DNA from: CAWUKT01 sp963923035
GTDB lineage: Bacteria > Bacteroidota > Bacteroidia > J057 > JADKCL01
NCBI GenBank assembly: GCA_963923035.1
Contig: CAWUKT010000006.1
Coordinates: forward strand, 62,001-126,000
Length of the DNA: 64,000 nucleotides
Direction: 5' to 3'
Part shown: positions 25,245 to 32,447 of the stretch, in pieces
How positions within the stretch are numbered: position 1 is the first letter of the stretch
Layout of the letters: every line of letters begins with the position of its first letter
The notes under the pieces: generated by a model
Databases searched by the model: none
What the model was told of the DNA's origin: nothing
The model's input: only the letters and a program-made list of their open reading frames with translations
Made by a program: the position numbers and the translations under genes

Positions 25245-26519
25245 TTATTTCGTGAGGATCATGCGCTTGGTCGCAATCTCTTCGCCGTTGGCGACGAGGG
25301 AGTAGATGTACATGCCGGCTTCGAGTTCGTTGCCTTCGATGGTCACCGAGCCTTCACCCGCTTCGCGGAGCTCATAGCTGCGGAGCTGACGGCCGTTCAT
25401 GTCAAAGACGAGGAGTTGGGCCTGACCGCTGTTCTCAGGAATGAAGTAGCGAATCTCAGTTTCGCGGTCGAAGGGATTGGGCACGTTCTGGAAGAGCTTG
25501 GCCGGAGAATCGAGGGTGGCCGTAGCACCTTTACCCGTCGCAGCATTGTTTTCCAACGCCTCCAAACGGGCCATCAATTCAGCATTCTGGGCCTTCAAAT
25601 CAGCCACTTCCGCTTGCAGTTCCTGGGAAGTATTGTCCAGTTCCTTGGTGCCTTCCACGAGGTAAGGAATCACGCCGGTATAATTGACCGCTTTGAAGCC
25701 GTCGTCATCAGTGGCCACGAGGTGGGGCAGTACCGTTTCGACTTCCTGTGCGATGAAACCGGATTCCATGCCTTCACCAAAGTCAAAGCCTTCGAACTCT
25801 TCATCGGCCCGGAAATAGTACTGGGTTCCCCGGAGGTTTTGGAGCACAGCCAGGCTGTTTTCGAGGGTATTGATGTCCTTCTTGAAGCGGGCATCGGAAG
25901 TCACGAGGGTGGACTGTACCCGAACGACACCGTTGACATCGAGGGTAAAGCTGGGATTGGTGCGCTCAAGTCCCATGCGGATGAAGCAGAGGGTCGGAGA
26001 GGCTCCAATGGTAGAGAAACAAGCGAGGCTGAAGGGACCGCCCGTATTCTTGCTCGATGCACCGATCATGGTGATGGCGGCACTCTGGCGGAGCGTGGGA
26101 GGAGAAGCCGTTTGGTTCTGCTGGAAGTAGCGGAAATCCAGGCGGGAGGGCGTAGGAGAACCTGCGGTTTGGACATCCCCAAAGAAGATATTGGAGTCAA
26201 ATGGGCCCGAGGTGCTGCTGCGGCGCTGGATCTGGAACAGGGTTCCGGTGCCATTGCGTTGGACGCGCATGCCGTAGGGCTGGTCCAGCGAAACGGGCGA
26301 AGGGAACGGCGATTGACCAATGGCCGTCCAGGCTTCCGAACCCGAGAACAACCCGAAGGTGCCGGCCTGACGATGGCCAATGGAGCCGTTGGCGACACCC
26401 GCAGTATTGACGAAGCCGCCGGAGAAATTGTAACAGAAGTCCTGGGCTTGGGCTGTGGATGTGTCCATCAGCAGAAAGGCCAGGATGGCCAGGGAAAACA
26501 GGGTAATTCTTGATTTCAT
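25245..26519 (-). CDS. S74 chaperone domain protein with T9SS sorting domain, copy 2
   Basis: A 424-residue exported protein with the same plan: signal peptide (ending AQAQ, about 1-26), a Cys-containing passenger (FCYNFSGGFVNTAGVANGS), the S74 motif SDARFKKDI (S208-D209), GFIAQEVETVLPHLV, a coiled coil (about 292-322) and a sorting domain to TKRMILTK. It is nearly identical to copy 3 through the signal peptide, passenger start and last 80 residues, and differs in the middle of the passenger (residues about 118-180). It has its own terminator. Function is unknown. Confidence 0.9.
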   Translation of the reverse strand: MKSRITLFSLAILAFLLMDTSTAQAQDFCYNFSGGFVNTAGVANGSIGHRQAGTFGLFSGSEAWTAIGQSPFPSPVSLDQPYGMRVQRNGTGTLFQIQRRSSTSGPFDSNIFFGDVQTAGSPTPSRLDFRYFQQNQTASPPTLRQSAAITMIGASSKNTGGPFSLACFSTIGASPTLCFIRMGLERTNPSFTLDVNGVVRVQSTLVTSDARFKKDINTLENSLAVLQNLRGTQYYFRADEEFEGFDFGEGMESGFIAQEVETVLPHLVATDDDGFKAVNYTGVIPYLVEGTKELDNTSQELQAEVADLKAQNAELMARLEALENNAATGKGATATLDSPAKLFQNVPNPFDRETEIRYFIPENSGQAQLLVFDMNGRQLRSYELREAGEGSVTIEGNELEAGMYIYSLVANGEEIATKRMILTK

Positions 26520-26548
26520 AAGTAAGGTTTTTTGATGGAAAAAAAGAG

Positions 26549-26577
26549 ACGGGCTGCCAGTGGGACCGGCAGCCCGT
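26549..26577 (-). terminator. Terminator of array copy 3
   Basis: A 10-bp stem ACGGGCTGCC/GGCAGCCCGT with a minus-strand CTCTTTTTTTCC tract after it. Confidence 0.88.
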
Positions 26578-26585
26578 TACAGAAT

Positions 26586-27884
26586 TTATTTCGTGAGGAT
26601 CATGCGCTTGGTCGCAATCTCTTCGCCATTGGCGACGAGGGAGTAGATGTACATGCCAGCTTCAAGTTCGTTGCCTTCGATGGTCACCGAACCTTCACCC
26701 GCTTCGCGGAGGTCGTAGCTGCGGAGCTGACGGCCGTTCAGGTCGAAAACGAGCAGTTGGGCCTGGCCGCTGTTCTCAGGTATGAAGTAGCGGATCTCAG
26801 TTTCGCGGTCGAAGGGATTGGGCACGTTCTGGAAGAGTTTGGCCGGAGAATCGAGGGTGGCCGTAGCGCCTTTGCCGGTAGCGGCATTGTTTTCCAGTGC
26901 TTCCAAACGACGAACCAACTCAGCATTCTGAGCTTCCAGTTCGTTGATCCGGTTTTCCTGGGCATCAACCGTGACCTGGAGCTCCTGGGTCTGGTCGTCC
27001 AGGCTCTTGGTGCCTTCCACGAGGTAAGGAATGACGCCCGTATAATTGACCGCCTTATAGCCTTGGTCGTCCGTAGCTACGAGGTGGGGCAGTACGGTTT
27101 CGACTTCCTGGGCGATGAATCCGGATTCGATGCCTTCACCAAAGTCAAAGCCTTCAAATTTCTCGTCCGTCCGGAATTCATAGGTGGTTCCGCGGAGGTT
27201 TTGGAGCACGGCGAGGCTGTTTTCGATGGTATTGATGTCCTTTTTGAAGCGGGCATCGGAGGTGATGATGGTCGACTGAACGCGGAGCAAACCGTTGACG
27301 TCGAGGGTATAGCTGGGATTGGTGCGCTCGAGGCCCATGCGGATATAGCAGCGGCTGGAGGGACCGGGGAAAATGGAGAAGCACAGCGCGGAGAGCGTGG
27401 TACTCACCGGCTTGGAGCTCGCTCCAATCATGGTAATGGCAGCACTTTGGTTCAGGGTGGGAGGCGACGCAGTTTGGTTTTGCTGGAAGTAGCGGAAATC
27501 CAAACGGGAAGGCTGGGCTTCAGCCGCGTTGGTCTGGACATCACCGAAGAAGATATTGGAATCGAAGGGGCCTCCGGTGCTGCTGCGGCGCTGAATTTGG
27601 AAGAGGGTTCCCGTACCATTGCGCTGAACGCGCATGCCGTAGGGCTGGTCCAGTGAAATGGGAGAGGGGAACGGCGATTGACCGATGGCGGTCCAGGCTT
27701 CGGTGCCCGAGAACAGACCAAAGGTACCGGCTTGACGGTGGCCAATGGAGCCGTTGGCGACCCCGGCGGTATTGACGAATCCGCCGGCAAAATTGTAACA
27801 AAAGTCCTGGGCCTGAGCGGTGGAGGTATCCATCAGCAAAAAGGCCAGGATAGCCAGGGAAAAAAGGGTAATTCTTGCTTTCAT
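26586..27884 (-). CDS. S74 chaperone domain protein with T9SS sorting domain, copy 3
   Basis: A 432-residue exported protein, closest to copy 2. Signal peptide MKARITLFSLAILAFLLMD onward; passenger to about 200; S74 motif SDARFKKDI (S209-D210); GFIAQEVETVLPHLV; a longer coiled coil than copy 2 (about 292-330, QTQELQVTVDAQENRINELE); sorting domain ending TKRMILTK. The 3' 250 bp and part of the 3' UTR are almost identical in DNA to copy 2, suggesting recent duplication or gene conversion. Confidence 0.9.
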   Translation of the reverse strand: MKARITLFSLAILAFLLMDTSTAQAQDFCYNFAGGFVNTAGVANGSIGHRQAGTFGLFSGTEAWTAIGQSPFPSPISLDQPYGMRVQRNGTGTLFQIQRRSSTGGPFDSNIFFGDVQTNAAEAQPSRLDFRYFQQNQTASPPTLNQSAAITMIGASSKPVSTTLSALCFSIFPGPSSRCYIRMGLERTNPSYTLDVNGLLRVQSTIITSDARFKKDINTIENSLAVLQNLRGTTYEFRTDEKFEGFDFGEGIESGFIAQEVETVLPHLVATDDQGYKAVNYTGVIPYLVEGTKSLDDQTQELQVTVDAQENRINELEAQNAELVRRLEALENNAATGKGATATLDSPAKLFQNVPNPFDRETEIRYFIPENSGQAQLLVFDLNGRQLRSYDLREAGEGSVTIEGNELEAGMYIYSLVANGEEIATKRMILTK

Positions 27885-27910
27885 GGGAGGGTATTTTGGA
27901 TGAAAAAAGA

Positions 27911-27946
27911 AAAAGAGGGCTCCCTAAAGTGCGGGAGCCCTCTTTC
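27911..27946 (-). terminator. Terminator of array copy 4
   Basis: GAGGGCTCCC (27915-27924) pairs perfectly with GGGAGCCCTC (27933-27942), extended by AAA/TTT. A minus-strand T-rich tract follows. Confidence 0.88.
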
Positions 27947-27954
27947 AGGTAGGA

Positions 27955-29211
27955 TTATTTCGTGAGGATCATGCGCTTGGTGGAGATTTCTTCACCATTG
28001 GCGACGAGGCTGTAGAAGTACATACCAGCTTCGAGGTCGTTGCCTTGGATGGTTACAGAACCTTCACCGGCTTCGCGGAGATCGTAGCTGCGGAGCTGAC
28101 GGCCATTCATGTCGAATACCAACAGTTGAGCCTGACCGCTGTTTTCGGGGAGGAAGTAGCGGATTTCAGTTTCGCGATCGAAGGGATTGGGAACGTTCTG
28201 GAACAGCTGGGCCGGAGCCATGGTGCCGAGAGCGCCATCACCCTTGGCAGCGCCAGTGGTCATTTCGGAGCGAAGAGCAGCAATTTCCTGCTTGAGGATC
28301 TTGTTTTCAGCGCTCAGTTCCTTCATGCCTTCAACCAGGTAAGGAATGACACCGTCGTAGTTGACCGCCTTGTAGCCCTGGTCGTCAGTGGCCACGAGGT
28401 GGGGGAGGATTTCTTCAACTTCCTGGGCGATGAAACCAGCGGCGAGGCCTTCACCGAAGTCGAATTCAGCTTCGCCAAAGTCTTCGTCGGCGCGGTACTC
28501 ATAGGTAGTTCCCCGCAGGTTGTTGATGACGGACATGCCATTTTCAATGGTGTTGATGTCCTTCTTGAGACGGGCATCAGAGGCGATAACCGTAGCCTGG
28601 ACCCGGAGCAAACCGTTCACATCCAGCGTAAAGCTGGGGTTGGTGCGCTCGATACCGACGCGGCCAAAGCAGGGCTGGGAGAAGCCAATCGGGGAGAAGC
28701 AGAAGAGGCTGGGACCGCCAATGGAAATCTGCTTGCTCGTAGCCGGAAGTACCGTGACGATGTCATACTTGGAAACGGTGGGCGGGAATACATTCTGGTT
28801 CTGGAGGAAATAGCTCACATCCAGACGGGTAGGACCGTTTGCCTGGAAAGTTTCGAGGCTCTGGGGAGTCAAAACATCACCGAAGGAAATATCGGAGTCA
28901 AATTTCTTTACATTGGCAGCCCGACGGTCGATCTGGTACAGGGTGGAAACGCCACCGCGCTGTAGACGAAGACCATAGGGAAGATCACCATTGGGGGCCG
29001 GGAACGGAGCTTTTCCAAGGGCACTCCACTCTTCAGAACCAGTAAAGGTACCAAACGTACCGTTTTCGACTTGTCCATTGACAAAACCGGGACAAACAAT
29101 AAGATCACCCGCAAAGGTGCATCCACCTTGGGCATTTACTTTCGAAGGAATGGCAAAAAATAACACAAGCGCCAAACAGGCAGTTGCAATACTTAATACT
29201 TTCTTGTTCAT
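27955..29211 (-). CDS. S74 chaperone domain protein with T9SS sorting domain, copy 4
   Basis: A 418-residue exported protein. The start at 29211 gives a signal peptide MNKKVLSIATACLALVLFFA (ending VNAQ) different from the other copies; an upstream in-frame start at 29244 is less likely. The passenger (GTFGTFTGSEEWSALGKAPFPAP) and central block resemble copy 1, while the sorting domain resembles copies 2 and 3, so the gene looks mosaic. S74 motif SDARLKKDI at S211-D212; short coiled coil (ELSAENKILKQEIAALRSEM). It is the upstream-most gene of the array. Confidence 0.9.
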   Translation of the reverse strand: MNKKVLSIATACLALVLFFAIPSKVNAQGGCTFAGDLIVCPGFVNGQVENGTFGTFTGSEEWSALGKAPFPAPNGDLPYGLRLQRGGVSTLYQIDRRAANVKKFDSDISFGDVLTPQSLETFQANGPTRLDVSYFLQNQNVFPPTVSKYDIVTVLPATSKQISIGGPSLFCFSPIGFSQPCFGRVGIERTNPSFTLDVNGLLRVQATVIASDARLKKDINTIENGMSVINNLRGTTYEYRADEDFGEAEFDFGEGLAAGFIAQEVEEILPHLVATDDQGYKAVNYDGVIPYLVEGMKELSAENKILKQEIAALRSEMTTGAAKGDGALGTMAPAQLFQNVPNPFDRETEIRYFLPENSGQAQLLVFDMNGRQLRSYDLREAGEGSVTIQGNDLEAGMYFYSLVANGEEISTKRMILTK

Positions 29212-29603
29212 AGTTGATAATGATTTGGTTAAAGATTGGGTCAAAATGATCCCTGCGAGCCCAGCAGAGCTGGTTCGAGGAAAAATTACTGCATTACTTT
29301 CCGTGGGTTATGTGTCCTGTTATGACAGATAACCTATACGTCGTTTCGAATTACCAATGATGAGGTCACAGGGACCAGTGCGTTTCTGTGTCTAACTTGG
29401 GTGACTGATTGTCAACGTTAAGTTTGTGAGATGATGTGATTTTTTGATTACTACATCTAATCTAGGAAATCAATCCTTTCCGTCCAAATTTTTGTGTAGT
29501 TAATTCTCGCTAAAAGTTTAACAATCCCGCGAAAGGTCTATAAACTGTAAGGCCGGTCCATTTCTGGACCGGCCTCATTATTCTGTGACGATTGGGAAGG
29601 GAC
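29212..29603. other. Gene-free stretch upstream of the S74 array
   Basis: 392 bp with no credible open frame. It contains a dyad at 29306-29334 (GGTTAT...ATAACC with an inner CTGT/ACAG) and the terminator of the small membrane protein gene (29551-29574). The array copy 4 promoter should be here, but no exact TAnnTTTG was found on the minus strand. Confidence 0.45.
29551..29574 (-). terminator. Terminator of the small membrane protein gene
   Basis: A perfect 10-bp stem GGCCGGTCCA/TGGACCGGCC with a TTTC loop, 30 nt after the stop at 29604. The T tract is poor. Confidence 0.75.
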
Positions 29604-29882
29604 TCAGCTTCCCAATTTTAAGTCTTTGATGTCTTTCTTGGAAAATACGGCATCTAAAACGTTTATTAGCCAGCCGACTACGCCCGCTGCACCAATCACC
29701 CAGCCGAGAAGCGGTACCCAGCCCAGTGCCCAGTTGATGATCCCAAAAGCCAGACCGATTCCGATGAAGGCAATTCCTTTTTTCAAATGCCCTTTAATCA
29801 ATTGTCCAACTCCTGGAAGGAAAGCTGAAACAATCCCCGGGAGAATGAATTGACCTTTTTTGTTTTTAATCAGATTGCTCAT
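29604..29882 (-). CDS. Small TM2-like membrane protein
   Basis: A 92-residue protein with two to three hydrophobic segments: GIVSAFLPGVGQLIKGHLKKGIAFIGIGLAFG (about 16-47) and WVPLLGWVIGAAGVVGWLINVLDAVF (about 55-80). The PG.GQ....KG pattern between the first helices is like that in TM2-type and related small membrane proteins. No catalytic residues or partner are evident. It is followed by a clear terminator and preceded by the Pnkp gene on the same strand with a 69-bp gap. Confidence 0.72.
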   Translation of the reverse strand: MSNLIKNKKGQFILPGIVSAFLPGVGQLIKGHLKKGIAFIGIGLAFGIINWALGWVPLLGWVIGAAGVVGWLINVLDAVFSKKDIKDLKLGS

Positions 29883-29951
29883 TTGCGTTTTGATACAGTA
29901 GTTTCTTCTTGGATTATACTAAAAATACGCCGCTCCTCCATAAATGTTACG

Positions 29952-32444
29952 TCAATGCCTCGGATCAATGTCCACAGCATCAAGGGAAAGGGCAGTAAAA
30001 ATGCACTCATAGACCTGGATCGTGGCTTCTTGCTCCACAAACCGGTTCAATCCTTCGTAGGCCAACGCAAACTGGCGAATGACCCGCAGGCGCTTGTCTT
30101 TCAGCCGCCGGTTCTGCAACGCGGGCCACTCCGACTCGTATTCCGGGCCGTGTACCAGCCGGAACAGTCCGGGGGCGCGCACCTTCAGCCCCGGCTGAAG
30201 AACATCGGTCCCACCGTCCACCAGGAAGGCTCCTGGTTTCACGATGGCGCCGCCTTCTCCGGCCGCGACCTGCTCCTCAAACCAGGTATTGGCCGCGCGG
30301 ATATCCGACTCACTGATGAGGTCGACCCGCCGAAACGGGGGGATTTCCCAGCGCCCGGCGGATGAGGCCATCCGTTCGAGCTGGTCCAGGTGCCAGGTAT
30401 GGGGCTGCTGATGCCCAACATTGCCTTCCCAGGCCAGCAGGTGCCACAAGCGGACGCGCCAGGGGCGATCCAGTTGGGCGGCTTCGGCCGCGTAAGCGGC
30501 CGCCCGTTGCTGGCGCACCAGCAATTGCTGGTGCAGGCCATCCACAGGCAATCCATTCGCCCGAGCTTGTTCCACGGCGACCAGGCTGGCGGCAAGGCCA
30601 GTTTCAGCCTGCTGCGCGATGTGCCGATGTTCGTCGGCATAACCGCCCCAGACAGCTGCCTGCGGCCCTTCCAATTCGGCTTCCAGGACTACCCAATCGC
30701 TTTTGTTGTTTTCCCACCACCCCGCCGCATCCAGCGATTTCCGCAATTCTTCCAGCAACTCGGCTTCTTGTTGAGGATGATCGGGCAGAGCCAGCTGGCC
30801 TTTTCCCGTAAACATGCGCCCGATTCCTTCCCGCGTGATCCCAAACCTTTCCCGGGCGGTCTTTTTGTTTCGGCAGAGCACCACCGCGACCTGCTTGCCC
30901 CGTCCGCCCACATGCAGGAGACATTCGTCCAAGCCTTTCTTTTTGTAATAGGCAAAAGCGGAGCGGGTATGTTCAGGAAAATCAGACCGGGAGGAGATTT
31001 TGGTCGGAGAAAAATCAAAGGGCAGATAAACCAGCCAGCCGGGATGGGCGCCAAACAGGGCCAGGGCTTCGTGGGTGGCGGAGGTCGATTCTTCGCGGAG
31101 GGTGATATAGTAGCCCAGGCGGGTGCTGATGAGGTTACGGCCCGCCAGACGGGCATAGTCGATGAGGTCGGTCCCTTCGGTGGGACTGAGATCGGGAATA
31201 TTCGAGGGCAACGGGCGTTTGGGAGGCGCGTATTCCTGAAGGGCATCCACGGAAATCAACTTTCGTTCGGGGTAGCGGAGGGCGGTCAGCTTACCGCCGA
31301 AGACACAGCCGGTGTCGATATTGAGGGTATTGCCTTGCCAGAGCGGCTCGGGAATGGGCGTATGTCCGTAGACGACGAGGGCTTCCCCGTCGTATTCGCC
31401 GGCCCAATTGTGGCGAATGGGCAGGCCAAATTCATCGGTTTCGCCGGTGGTCTCGCCGTACAGGCAGAAGGCTTCGATCTCGCTGTCCAGCCGGCCAATC
31501 ATGCTATTCTTGATCCCGGCGTGGGCCACCACCAAATTTCCTTCATCCAGTTCCAGATAGGGAGGGAGTTGGTCAAAAAAGGACTTCAACTCTTCGTGGT
31601 AGGATTTTTCTTTGCTTTCCAACTCGGCCACGGTGGTTTGGAGGCCATGTTGCACCTTGACATTCCGCCCCGCCAACCAGCGCTTGAGCTTGTTGTCGTG
31701 GTTCCCGGGCACCAGGAAGGCCGCTCCCTGTTGGATCATTTCCCGGGCGAGGTCGACCACCGCCAGAGACTGCGGTCCCCGGTCCACCAAATCCCCCACA
31801 AACACGACCCGCCGGTTCTGGGGATGTTGCCATTTCCCCGCCTCTTTCCCATAACCCAACTCTTCCAACAATTGATGCAGTTCGCTGAGGCATCCGTGGA
31901 CATCTCCGATGATGTCAAAAGCGCCGGTTTCCTGCTTTTGATTGTTTGGTAGGGTTACGCGTTCCATGTCCAGATTTTTCCAGTTACCTGGATTTTGGAA
32001 GGTCCAGATGGAGCGCACCTTTTCATTGCTCAATCCCCTTCCTTCTTCCCGCAGCAAGGCCATCTGGACCTGAAGCTGCTGGGAAGAGACCTCGGGACCG
32101 GCCCATTCCCGGGCCACCGCGTCTTCAAAATCAAAGACAAAAGCGACGACTGGAACGTGGTATTTTCGACTCAACTGGCGGCAGGCCGTACGGTCCTTTT
32201 GCCCCAGCATATTGGCATCCAAAACCGTCAATTGGCGGTGCTGGAGCCGCTTTTCGAGGATATAGTGCAGGGCTTCCCGGGCGATGGAACCTTGGCCCGG
32301 AGCCTCGCCAAAAATCATTTGTTGGAAATCTGCGGTGGACAGAATTTCGTGGGGGGCAAAGTGGTCGTGGGCGAATTGGGTGCGTCCTTGTCCCGCCGGT
32401 CCGACCAACAGTACAATACAGAAATCAGGGAGTTGAATGCGCAT
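29952..32444 (-). CDS. pnkp: Pnkp-type polynucleotide kinase-phosphatase-ligase with altered kinase and ligase sites
   Basis: An 830-residue homologue of bacterial Pnkp, the three-domain RNA end-healing and ligation enzyme that works with Hen1. The phosphatase domain (about 175-400) is complete: D181, H183, D218, R222, N248, H249, H308, H361 and D377, at spacings matching C. thermocellum Pnkp. In the N-terminal kinase (1-165) the P-loop is GPAGQGRT, with R21 where the essential Lys should be; the Arg after the catalytic Asp is Gln, and lid arginines are missing. In the ligase-like domain (about 425-830) the nucleophile Lys of the usual EEKHMGSR motif aligns with G513, and the motif IV Glu is shifted. 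Family fold blocks persist (LVYLPFDFSP, LKVRAPGLFRLVHGPEY). It is 3 bp after hen1. I infer a phosphatase-only or repurposed enzyme. Confidence 0.9.
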   Translation of the reverse strand: MRIQLPDFCIVLLVGPAGQGRTQFAHDHFAPHEILSTADFQQMIFGEAPGQGSIAREALHYILEKRLQHRQLTVLDANMLGQKDRTACRQLSRKYHVPVVAFVFDFEDAVAREWAGPEVSSQQLQVQMALLREEGRGLSNEKVRSIWTFQNPGNWKNLDMERVTLPNNQKQETGAFDIIGDVHGCLSELHQLLEELGYGKEAGKWQHPQNRRVVFVGDLVDRGPQSLAVVDLAREMIQQGAAFLVPGNHDNKLKRWLAGRNVKVQHGLQTTVAELESKEKSYHEELKSFFDQLPPYLELDEGNLVVAHAGIKNSMIGRLDSEIEAFCLYGETTGETDEFGLPIRHNWAGEYDGEALVVYGHTPIPEPLWQGNTLNIDTGCVFGGKLTALRYPERKLISVDALQEYAPPKRPLPSNIPDLSPTEGTDLIDYARLAGRNLISTRLGYYITLREESTSATHEALALFGAHPGWLVYLPFDFSPTKISSRSDFPEHTRSAFAYYKKKGLDECLLHVGGRGKQVAVVLCRNKKTARERFGITREGIGRMFTGKGQLALPDHPQQEAELLEELRKSLDAAGWWENNKSDWVVLEAELEGPQAAVWGGYADEHRHIAQQAETGLAASLVAVEQARANGLPVDGLHQQLLVRQQRAAAYAAEAAQLDRPWRVRLWHLLAWEGNVGHQQPHTWHLDQLERMASSAGRWEIPPFRRVDLISESDIRAANTWFEEQVAAGEGGAIVKPGAFLVDGGTDVLQPGLKVRAPGLFRLVHGPEYESEWPALQNRRLKDKRLRVIRQFALAYEGLNRFVEQEATIQVYECIFTALSLDAVDIDPRH

Positions 32445-32447
32445 GGG

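Noticed and set aside
29306..29334. Riboswitch or small RNA in the gap upstream of the S74 array
   Set aside because: Only a short imperfect dyad, with no known riboswitch core and no promoter/terminator pair around it.
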